In this document: one piece after another, positions 58,336 through 64,000 of the stretch
Numbering within the stretch: position 1 is the stretch's first letter
Layout: every line of letters begins with the position of its first letter
Position numbers and translations under genes: made by a program
The notes under the pieces: generated by a model
The model's database searches: none
What the model was told of the DNA's origin: nothing
Seen by the model: the letters and a program-made list of their open reading frames with translations, nothing else
Assembly (NCBI RefSeq): GCF_041435495.1
Contig: NZ_CP108644.1
Location: 4,883,501 to 4,947,500 of the forward strand
Length of the DNA: 64,000 bases
Direction of reading: 5' to 3'
Source: Streptomyces sp. NBC_01116
GTDB taxonomy: Bacteria; Actinomycetota; Actinomycetes; Streptomycetales; Streptomycetaceae

Positions 58336-58998
58336 ATGATTCGTGCAGTCGTGTTCGATGTCGGTGAGTGCCTGGTCGACGAGACCCGTGAGTACGGCAC
58401 TTGGGCTGACTGGCTCGGGGTTCCTCGCCATACTTTTGCCGCGCAGTTCGGAGCTGTGATCGCTCAGGGCAGGGACTACCGCGAGACGTTTCAGGTCTTC
58501 CGTCCTGGATTCGATCTCTACGCCGAGCGGGCTGCCCGGGCAGCCGCCGGGCAGCCCGAGCACTTCGAGGAGTCGGATCTGTACCCCGACGTACGTGAAT
58601 CCCTGGCGGCCTTGCGTGCGGATGGCCTGTGGCTCGGAATCGCCGGTAATCAGACGGTACGGGCGGGTGGCATTCTCCGGGGCCTGTTCTCCCAGGATGT
58701 CGATCTGATCGGCACGTCCGACGACTGGGGTGCGTCGAAGCCTGACCCCGAGTTCTTTGTACGCGTCGCCGAAGTCGTCCCGGCCGCGCCCGACGAGATC
58801 CTCTACGTCGGCGATCGCGTCGACAACGACCTGCGCCCGGCCGTTACGGCGGGCATGCGCACCGCACTTGTGCACCGAGGCCCGTGGGGCACGATTCAGT
58901 GGGAGACGGAAGAAGCGAGGAGGCTTCCCACCTTCCGGGTGGAGAGCCTTGTCGAACTGTCGCCGCTGATCGAACAGTTCAACGCGCGAGCGCGCTGA
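58336..58998 (+). CDS. HAD-superfamily hydrolase
   Basis: The protein has 220 residues. The nucleophile Asp8 lies in VVFDVGECLVDETREYG; the usual second Asp (DxD) is Gly here (DVG). Later motifs are LGIAGNQTV (Ser/Thr motif II region), GASKPDPEFFVRVAE (motif III Lys) and ILYVGDRVDNDLRPAVTAGMRTALV (motif IV Asp pair). The cap is C1 type. It would be a phosphatase or dehalogenase-like hydrolase. The last 20 bases overlap the convergent Xre gene. Confidence 0.88.
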   Translation: MIRAVVFDVGECLVDETREYGTWADWLGVPRHTFAAQFGAVIAQGRDYRETFQVFRPGFDLYAERAARAAAGQPEHFEESDLYPDVRESLAALRADGLWLGIAGNQTVRAGGILRGLFSQDVDLIGTSDDWGASKPDPEFFVRVAEVVPAAPDEILYVGDRVDNDLRPAVTAGMRTALVHRGPWGTIQWETEEARRLPTFRVESLVELSPLIEQFNARAR

Positions 58999-60205
58999 CG
59001 GTCGTCGACCAGTCGTATAACCGTTCGTCCAGATCCCTCACGCACTGTTCGTGTTGGTGGGCAACCAAGGCTTGCCGCGCCTCGCGCACCCTGTCCATGC
59101 CGGTCGCGTACCAGGTGCGCTTCAGCTGGTCGAGCGCGCGGACCGCGTACTGACAGGCCTCGACGGGGGCGCCCGCTGCCGCCTCGACCGCGGCGAGATC
59201 GGCGAGGACGACGGATCGCTGCTTCTCCTCCGCCTGAGGCAGCTGGTCCAGGGCAGCGGACAGGGTGGCCCGGGCCTGTGGCAGATGCCCTGCCCGTAGC
59301 TGCGTATTGCCCTTGAACGCGGCCAGCCGCGGGGCGCTGAACCAGTCGAACCATTCCGGCATCGGGCGCTCGTCGCCTGCTGTGAGCACGCCCTCGCCGT
59401 GACCGATGAGGTTGAGAGCTGTGCGGGTGTTGCCTGCCCGGGTCTCACACTCGGCTTCCACCGCATCGAGCCACGCCAAGAACAGGCCCGGGGAGTCGCC
59501 TCGGCGGGCATAGGTCCTCGCAGCGACCATGCGTTGCGCGGCAGCGTCTCGCAGCCCCTTCCAGCCTGGTACGAAGGCCATGTGCGCGAGTGTCGCCGCG
59601 CCGAGAAGGTGATCCTCGGCTTCCCTGGCAGCTTGTAGACCACGTAGCCATGTCTCGTCCGCTTCGTCGGACTCTCTGACGTCGAAGAACTGAATGCGCC
59701 CTGCGAGCAGCCACGTTTCCGACAACGAGGAAGCCACGGACTGCCGAGTCCGACCGGCCGTCTCTGCCAGCAGGACGCACCCGAGTTCCGCGTGAGCGAT
59801 CACTGTCGGGTAGAGGGCGGCAGGGGAGACGGACCAGTAGAGACTTCGATGCGCGCGGGTCACGGCGGCGAAGTTGCCGCCGACCGAAGCCGGCTGGATG
59901 GTGGCTGCCGACTGAGCAGGCACGGTGGCCAGGCCCTTCCCGGTGGTGGCCCATGCCGATGGGAAGCCCTGCCCGCCGCTCTCCCTTCCCGGCGGAGCGG
60001 TGAATCCGAGCCCTTCCATGGTCTGGCCCAGCAAGCGGGTGAGCGCGGACTGCAGGTCAGGGTGGGGCCATGGCGGCGTCGAGGACTCCCAGCGCCTCAC
60101 CTGCCGAACACCCACGCCGAGGGCTTCGGCGAGTGCCTGTTGTGAGTGATACCCGGCGGCTACGCGAGCCGACCGAAGACGGGTGTTGATGGGTGTTTGG
60201 GGCAC
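58979..60205 (-). CDS. Xre-type HTH regulator with TPR-like C-terminal domain
   Basis: The protein has 408 residues. The N-terminal HTH is TRLRSARVAAGYHSQQALAEALGVGVRQVRRWESSTPPWPHPDLQSALTRLLG, and the remaining ~330 residues are TPR-like helical pairs (for example LRAGHLPQARATLSAALDQLPQAEEKQRSVVLADLAAVEAAAGAPVEACQYAVRALDQL). Proteins of this architecture commonly sit beside streptomycete peptide or small-protein operons. It is divergent from the small-protein/PIMT operon, and paired palindromes lie between them; it is the likely regulator. Confidence 0.85.
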   Translation of the reverse strand: MPQTPINTRLRSARVAAGYHSQQALAEALGVGVRQVRRWESSTPPWPHPDLQSALTRLLGQTMEGLGFTAPPGRESGGQGFPSAWATTGKGLATVPAQSAATIQPASVGGNFAAVTRAHRSLYWSVSPAALYPTVIAHAELGCVLLAETAGRTRQSVASSLSETWLLAGRIQFFDVRESDEADETWLRGLQAAREAEDHLLGAATLAHMAFVPGWKGLRDAAAQRMVAARTYARRGDSPGLFLAWLDAVEAECETRAGNTRTALNLIGHGEGVLTAGDERPMPEWFDWFSAPRLAAFKGNTQLRAGHLPQARATLSAALDQLPQAEEKQRSVVLADLAAVEAAAGAPVEACQYAVRALDQLKRTWYATGMDRVREARQALVAHQHEQCVRDLDERLYDWSTTVSALAR

Positions 60206-60253
60206 CGTGCACCTCCAAGGTGATGGTGCCGATTGTGGCAGCAGGCCCTCTTC

Positions 60254-60344
60254 GATCGTTGCGATCAGTCGAATGGTGACAGAGAAGTCCTCTTTGATGC
60301 CTCAAAGAGTCCCGTGAAAGCCCTCGAAAGAGGTCTCTTGCGAG
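60254..60344. promoter_or_regulatory. Cluster of inverted repeats between the Xre gene and the small-protein/PIMT operon
   Basis: Three inverted repeats lie in 91 bases: GATCG-TTG-CGATC (60254-60266), CTCTTTGA-TGCC-TCAAAGAG (60290-60309, perfect) and the nearly perfect CTCGAAAGAGGTCTCTTGCG extended to GAG (60323-60344). The last two share CTCTT/AAGAG half sites. They are candidate operators of the divergent Xre protein. Confidence 0.6.
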
Positions 60345-60491
60345 TCCCCCCTGGATTCCTCGTCAGAAATCGCTCACCGAGGAGATCCATGAGCGCCGCG
60401 CGGTCAGCCAAGCAACGCAGGGAGAAACGCGCTTGCGAGCGAGCCGGTCGGACTTTCACCTCCTCGTCCATCAGAACGGAAGGTTCCCGCC

Positions 60492-60644
60492 TTGATCACG
60501 CTGACCCAGCAGGCAGTCGCGCCGGACGCCGCCTACCGGATACTTCTTGGCCACACCACGACCTGCGCCGCTTGCCGGGCCGGAACCGCCTGCCTCACCG
60601 CAGTCGACCTGGGGCGTGCTTGGCGGGAGGTGCGGCGCGGATGA
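60492..60644 (+). CDS. Small Cys-containing protein, first gene of the PIMT operon
   Basis: The protein has 50 residues with a TTG start 7 bases after GGAAGG and reads LITLTQQAVAPDAAYRILLG, then HTTTCAACRAGTACLTAVDLGRAWREVRRG. The C-x-x-C and following C form a short knuckle; small proteins ending LGRAWREARR recur next to Xre genes in streptomycetes. It overlaps the next gene by 4 bases (ATGA). A competing frame starting at ATG 60389 runs through the same DNA into the next gene, but it reads as Arg/His-rich shadow sequence here. Confidence 0.55.
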   Translation: MITLTQQAVAPDAAYRILLGHTTTCAACRAGTACLTAVDLGRAWREVRRG

Positions 60645-60940
60645 GGTGTTTCGCGGAAGGTGACGCGCATGACTTTCCGGTTGAGGACGAGTCGGGTGCG
60701 TGCTGTCCGGAGCATGGGGTGACGTTGCTGTGGCGCGGTGATCCGATCACCGTCACCGACGCGACCGGAGGTACAGGCGTCGTCTTGGACGGGTTGTCGG
60801 CGGGAGCGGACGGCTCGTACGGCGTCGTGTGCCGGAGTGTGCGGGGGACGAACCTGGCCGGTGTGCATGCTCTCTGCCTGCGGCTGGACTGTGTCTGCCC
60901 GTGTCATGCGGCGGCCCCAGCTCTGCGGGAAGCCGGGTGA
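60641..60940 (+). CDS. Small Cys-rich protein, second gene of the PIMT operon
   Basis: The protein has 99 residues. It begins MRCFAEGDAHDFPVEDESGACCPEHGVTLLWRGDPITVTDATGG and ends LCLRLDCVCPCHAAAPALREAG. Cysteines at the start, the CCPEH pair and the CVCPCH end look like a metal-binding or disulphide pattern around a small beta-barrel-like core (ITVTDATGGTGVVLDGL). No family was recognised. It is coupled by 4-base overlaps at both ends. Confidence 0.6.
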   Translation: MRCFAEGDAHDFPVEDESGACCPEHGVTLLWRGDPITVTDATGGTGVVLDGLSAGADGSYGVVCRSVRGTNLAGVHALCLRLDCVCPCHAAAPALREAG

Positions 60941-61164
60941 GTGCCGTCCGGTCGGCTCCGGACGTGCGTATCTGTGAGGGATGTCGTCGGTACCCGGTGA
61001 TTGCCGCCCGGTGCACCGTGCGTGCCAGGGATCTTCTCTGCCGGTCGTGTGCCGAGAGCGGTCGTCCGCGCCGCGTCGACCTGTTCCCGCCGTACGGGAT
61101 CTACCGGCTTCACCGCCAACCCGTCAATCGAACCGTTCCGCTGAACAGAGGAGACGCACGATGA
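60937..61164 (+). CDS. Small zinc-ribbon-like protein, third gene of the PIMT operon
   Basis: The protein has 75 residues with a GTG start in a GTGA overlap. The first half, VRICEGCRRYPVIAARCTVRARDLLCRSCAESGRP, has two C-x-x-C pairs separated by 18 residues plus one Cys between, like a treble-clef or zinc-ribbon. The second half ends VDLFPPYGIYRLHRQPVNRTVPLNRGDAR. Function unknown. Its ATGA stop starts the 43-residue peptide gene, so all four genes are translationally coupled. Confidence 0.6.
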   Translation: MSAVRSAPDVRICEGCRRYPVIAARCTVRARDLLCRSCAESGRPRRVDLFPPYGIYRLHRQPVNRTVPLNRGDAR

Positions 61165-61292
61165 CCACCATCCCCGCACGGGCCGAGGCCGGCAAGCACG
61201 GCGGGCAGCCCTCGGACAAGCCGTGGACGCCGCCGTCGGAGCCGAAGCCGTCTCCGGACGGCAGTGGCCCTCAGTGCTACCCGCAGCCGTGA
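61161..61292 (+). CDS. 43-residue peptide, candidate aspartimide (imiditide-like) RiPP precursor
   Basis: It starts at an ATG preceded by GAGGAG. Residues 1-20 (MTTIPARAEAGKHGGQPSDK) would be a leader; residues 21-43 are Pro-rich and end SPDGSGPQCYPQP. Asp33-Gly34 is the sequence most prone to succinimide formation and the expected target of a PIMT homologue. Its stop overlaps the GTG of the PIMT gene (GTGA). Known imiditide clusters consist of just such a peptide plus a PIMT-like enzyme. The role is inferred from organisation; no homologue search was possible. Confidence 0.6.
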   Translation: MTTIPARAEAGKHGGQPSDKPWTPPSEPKPSPDGSGPQCYPQP

Positions 61293-62392
61293 GCACCGCA
61301 CCCCAGGCGTCCACCTACCCGTGCCTGGTGAGGGAGTTGGCTGATCGTGGGCTGCTCACTGCCCGGTGGCGGCGGGTGTTCGAGGCCGTGCCGCGCAGCC
61401 GGTTCGTTCCGACGGACGTCTGGCGGCAACTCCCCGACCGGTGCGAGCCGGTGGTGGGGAGTGATGCGTGGCTGACGTTGGTGAACAGCGACGAGCCGGT
61501 CATCACCCAGCTCGACGACGGAGTCGAAGGTGGCCCGGGTGTTGCTACGTCGTCGAACTCGATGCCTTCGATGGTCGCCCGGATGCTCACGCTCCTCCAA
61601 GTCGAGGACGGTCAGCGGGTGCTGGAGATCGGGACGGGCACCGGGTATGTGTCCGCGTTGCTGTGTGAGCGGCTCGGGGACGATCTGGTCCACAGTGTGG
61701 AACTGGACCCGGTCGTGGCCCGGCAGGCGGCCGACGCCCTGGCCCAGTCCGGCTACCGGCCGCACCTGAAGGTCGGGGACGGCGAGGAGCCCTGGCCGGG
61801 GCTGGGTTTGGTGGACCGGCTGATCGCGACGTGCGCGTTGCGGTATGTCCCGTACGCGTTGCTGCGGCAGATGAGGCCCGGTGGGGTCGTCGTTGCTCCG
61901 CTGGCCCGGGAGTTCTGGTCCGGTGCGCTGGTCCAGCTGCGTGTCCTGGGTGACGGCACGGCGGCCGGCCCGTTCTGTGGTGGGGCCACCTACATGCCGA
62001 TGCGGGCCCACCGTCTGCCCGACCTCCATGACGTACAGGGCAAGGGGCGGGCCCGTGCGGCGGGGCTGGATCCCGCACGGCTCCTCGATCTCGGGTTCGC
62101 CCTGTTCGCCGGGGCCCGGCTGCCAGGTGTGCGGCTCATCCACCAGAGCACCGACCAGGGTGTTCAGGTGTGGGTGACCCGGGAGAACGGGGCCGGAGCG
62201 ATGGCCGCTTCGGGGGAGGAGGTGTGGCAGTACGGGCCCGGGTTCCTCTGGGAGGAGATCGAGCAAGCGTGGTGGGAGTACGAGGCGGTGGGACGGCCCG
62301 ACGCCGGGCAGTTCGGACTGACCGTGACCGACCGGGGCCAGCGGGTATGGCTCCGCGACCCACGCGACGTCATCCGGCCCAGCCGGGTGTAG
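61289..62392 (+). CDS. Protein-L-isoaspartate O-methyltransferase homologue (RiPP-type PIMT)
   Basis: The protein has 367 residues with a GTG start. The PIMT-like core covers ~15-215: RGLLTARWRRVFEAVPRSRFVP, ATSSNSMPSMVARMLTLLQVEDGQRVLEIGTGTGYVSALLCERLG (SAM motif at 113-120), VHSVELDPVVARQAADAL, DGEEPWPGLGLVDRLIATCALRYVPYALLRQMRPGGVVVAPL. A further ~150-residue C-terminal extension (WQYGPGFLWEEIEQAWWEYEAVG ... DVIRPSRV) is absent from the ~215-residue housekeeping repair enzyme but is usual in RiPP-linked forms. It probably methylates an Asp of the upstream peptide, which then cyclises to aspartimide. Confidence 0.85.
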   Translation: MSTAPQASTYPCLVRELADRGLLTARWRRVFEAVPRSRFVPTDVWRQLPDRCEPVVGSDAWLTLVNSDEPVITQLDDGVEGGPGVATSSNSMPSMVARMLTLLQVEDGQRVLEIGTGTGYVSALLCERLGDDLVHSVELDPVVARQAADALAQSGYRPHLKVGDGEEPWPGLGLVDRLIATCALRYVPYALLRQMRPGGVVVAPLAREFWSGALVQLRVLGDGTAAGPFCGGATYMPMRAHRLPDLHDVQGKGRARAAGLDPARLLDLGFALFAGARLPGVRLIHQSTDQGVQVWVTRENGAGAMAASGEEVWQYGPGFLWEEIEQAWWEYEAVGRPDAGQFGLTVTDRGQRVWLRDPRDVIRPSRV

Positions 62393-62520
62393 TCCGCGTA
62401 CGGGATCGGGCTGTGGACGGGCGGGCCTGTGCCTGCAATAGCCGACTTGGCGGGCGCAGACGTTATGCCGACCGGCATGTTCGCACGGCCCGTGGGGCGG
62501 ATCCGCCACCGCCCCAGCCC

Positions 62521-63213
62521 TCATTGTCCCGAGGCGCTCCCATCCGGGACAGGTCCGGCCGATCCCCGCGCCGGTCCCTGGTGGGCCCTCAGGTGGGCCC
62601 GTTCGCCCTGGTGGCCGAAGAGGACGAGGAGTTCGACCGTCCGGTCGTCGTCGGGGCCCAGCCAGTGCGGCACGTGGGTGTCGAACTCGGCCGCCTCGCC
62701 CGGCTTCAGGACCAGGGTGCGTTCGCCCAGGATCAGGCGTAGCCGTCCGGTCAGTACGTACAGCCACTCGAAGCCCTCGTGGGTCCGCAGGGTCGGTTCG
62801 GTGTCCGGGCCCGGCGGGATCAGCAGCTTGTGGGCCTGGACGCCGCCGGGGCGGCTGAGCGGTACGTAGGTGAGGCCGTCGCGGGTGACCGGGCGGAGGT
62901 GGATGCGCGGGTCGCCCGTGCGGGGTGCGCCCACCAGTTCGTCCAGCGGTACCGCGTGGACCTCCGCCAGCGGCAGCAGCAACTCCAGCGTGGGCCTGCG
63001 CGTGCCGCCCTCCAAGCGGGACAGGGTGCTCTCGTTGATCCCGGTCCGCTCGGCCAGCTCGGCGAGCGTCATCCCGTGCCTGCGCCGCAGTTCGCGGAGG
63101 CGGGGACCCACCGCGGCCAGGACGTCGTCCTTGGGCTTCCTGGCGCCCTTGGGTGTCCGTCCTGCTGTGTCCGCCGTGTCTTCCGTGTCTGCTGTGCCTT
63201 CGCCGGGTGCCAT
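62521..63213 (-). CDS. Xre-family regulator with C-terminal cupin domain
   Basis: The protein has 230 residues with the start at MAPGEGTADTEDTADTAG. After a disordered N terminus the HTH is VGPRLRELRRRHGMTLAELAERTGINESTLSRLEGGTRRPTLELLLPLAEVHAVPLDELVG. The cupin lies at about residues 125-215: LIPPGPDTEPTLRTHEGFEWLYVLTGRLRLILGERTLVLKPGEAAEFDTHVPHWLGP. This architecture is typical of regulators that sense a small metabolite. It is divergent, by 118 bases, from the final methyltransferase gene, its probable target. Confidence 0.92.
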   Translation of the reverse strand: MAPGEGTADTEDTADTAGRTPKGARKPKDDVLAAVGPRLRELRRRHGMTLAELAERTGINESTLSRLEGGTRRPTLELLLPLAEVHAVPLDELVGAPRTGDPRIHLRPVTRDGLTYVPLSRPGGVQAHKLLIPPGPDTEPTLRTHEGFEWLYVLTGRLRLILGERTLVLKPGEAAEFDTHVPHWLGPDDDRTVELLVLFGHQGERAHLRAHQGPARGSAGPVPDGSASGQ

Positions 63214-63331
63214 GTCTGCCAGGTTGCCGAAACGGCATGGGAGCTTGCAAGAGAGGCAGGCCGCAGCGCACCTTCCTGTCCAGTGGGCGGCTCGTCCGGA
63301 GCGGCCTCCACGGGCATGAAAGGGAACAGCG

Positions 63332-64000
63332 ATGAGCAGCGACACCACCGGTGCCACCGGCGCCACCGACTCCGCCGCCTTCTGGGAGAACCACTACGCC
63401 GGCGTCGACGCGCAGTGGGGCACCCGCCCCAACGCCGTGCTCTCCGAGGTCGTCACCGCCCTGGCCCCCGCACCGGGCGACGGCGGGCGGGCGCTGGACC
63501 TGGGCTGCGGGCACGGCGGCGACGCGCTCTGGCTCGCCTCGCTCGGCTGGGACGTGACCGCCGTCGACGTCTCGTCCACCGCCCTGGGCCGGGTCGCCGC
63601 CGGAGCCGCCGCGGCCGGGCTCGCCGACCGCGTCCACCCGAGCCGGCACGACCTGGCCCGGTCCTTCCCCGACGGGACCTTCGGTCTCGTGACCGCCAGC
63701 TATTTCCACACCCCTGTGGAGATCCCCCGCGAGCAGGTGCTCCGGCGCGCCGCCGAGGCCGTCGCCCCCGGCGGCCTGCTCGTGCTGGTCGAGCACGCCT
63801 CGCTCGCCCCCTGGTCCTGGCGGGACGGCCACGAGGACGTACGCTTCCCCGCCCCCGACGACGTACTCGCGTCCCTGCGGCTCGACGACGCATGGCGGAC
63901 CGAGCGGTGCCACGCGCCCCGGCGGACCGCCACCGGACCGGGCGGTGAGACCGCCACCGTGACCGACAACGTCATCGCCGTCCGTCGCGACCGCGACTGA
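63332..64000 (+). CDS. Class I SAM-dependent methyltransferase
   Basis: The protein has 222 residues and is complete, its TGA being the last three bases of the window. FWENHYAGVDAQWGTRPNAVLSEVV precedes motif I ALDLGCGHGGDALWLASLGWDVTAVDVSSTALGRV, then SRHDLARSFPDGTFGLVTASYFHTPVEIPREQVLRRAAEAVAPGGLLVLVEHASL. This form is common next to Xre-cupin regulators and resembles tellurite- or thiopurine-resistance-type methyltransferases (TehB/TPMT-like). The substrate is unknown. Confidence 0.9.
   Translation: MSSDTTGATGATDSAAFWENHYAGVDAQWGTRPNAVLSEVVTALAPAPGDGGRALDLGCGHGGDALWLASLGWDVTAVDVSSTALGRVAAGAAAAGLADRVHPSRHDLARSFPDGTFGLVTASYFHTPVEIPREQVLRRAAEAVAPGGLLVLVEHASLAPWSWRDGHEDVRFPAPDDVLASLRLDDAWRTERCHAPRRTATGPGGETATVTDNVIAVRRDRD

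Noticed and set aside
60389..60940. A single 183-residue frame starting at ATG 60389 with a good ribosome site (GAGGAGATCC)
   Set aside because: The middle part reads as Arg/His/Pro-rich shadow of the 50-residue CAACRAG frame, which has better codon third positions and an ATGA coupling. The ATG at 60641 is preferred for the Cys-rich protein. The first 35 codons could still be a separate tiny gene.
58979..62392. Possibility that the Xre/small-protein/PIMT locus is a graspetide or FxLD lanthipeptide cluster
   Set aside because: No ATP-grasp enzyme, lanthipeptide synthetase, YcaO or radical SAM gene is present within the locus, and the peptide lacks the FxLD motif.
1..64000. tRNA/rRNA genes, insertion sequences, integrase-type attachment sites
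   Set aside because: None was recognised when the intergenic regions were read. A covariance-model search would be needed to exclude small RNAs.

Overview
The window looks like chromosomal DNA of a Streptomyces species. G+C is very high, codon third positions are almost all G or C, GTG starts are common, genes overlap by 4 bases (ATGA/GTGA), and the gene content is typical of the genus: a gvp gas-vesicle cluster, a conservon, F420-type and TetR/MarR regulators, and a type I-E CRISPR repeat of the streptomycete kind. No rRNA, tRNA, prophage or insertion sequence was recognised.

Layout. 0-12.6 kb: mixed single genes (secreted beta-helix protein, GDSL esterase, secreted propeller protein, F420/PPOX oxidoreductase), a TetR-controlled drug-type ABC exporter, two MarR-controlled genes (nitroreductase, isochorismatase-like hydrolase), acetyltransferases and a methyltransferase. 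12.8-18.6 kb: a ten-gene gas-vesicle operon gvpOAFGYZJLSK, followed by an Asp23-family gene. 19.3-27 kb: serC with a strong shared terminator, then a conservon cvnABCD (sensor kinase-like, roadblock, DUF742, GTPase) translationally coupled to two cytochromes P450. 27-35.3 kb: a large FAD/Fe-S dehydrogenase, a LysR/EamA pair, a vapBC-type toxin-antitoxin pair, an SDR/TetR divergent pair and a NUDIX hydrolase.

35.5-46.1 kb is a catabolic block: a DinB-like protein, an AtuA/DUF1446 protein, both subunits of an acyl-CoA carboxylase, an acyl-CoA dehydrogenase, a CoA ligase, an enoyl-CoA hydratase and a TetR regulator, mostly overlapping. It fits breakdown of a branched-chain or acyclic-terpenoid acid. 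46.1-52 kb: a serine hydrolase with a His-rich linker and several small enzymes and hypothetical genes.

52-62.4 kb is the accessory part and the most interesting. It holds a helix-turn-helix/zinc-ribbon gene broken by one in-frame TAA, a fragment of a PIMT-type methyltransferase 3' end, a DUF6461 gene, a free-standing alanyl-tRNA synthetase catalytic domain, and a 25-repeat type I-E CRISPR array with no cas genes nearby. Two related heptanucleotide-repeat elements (53.5 and 58.1 kb) bracket the last four. Next come a HAD hydrolase and an Xre/TPR regulator divergent to a compact operon: two small CxxC proteins, one 75-residue Cys-rich protein, a 43-residue peptide with an Asp-Gly near its C terminus, and a protein-isoaspartate-methyltransferase homologue overlapping it. 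This last pair has the expected organisation of an aspartimide-forming RiPP (imiditide-like) cluster. The window ends with an Xre-cupin regulator divergent to a second methyltransferase.

All assignments were made by reading the sequence; no database search was possible.
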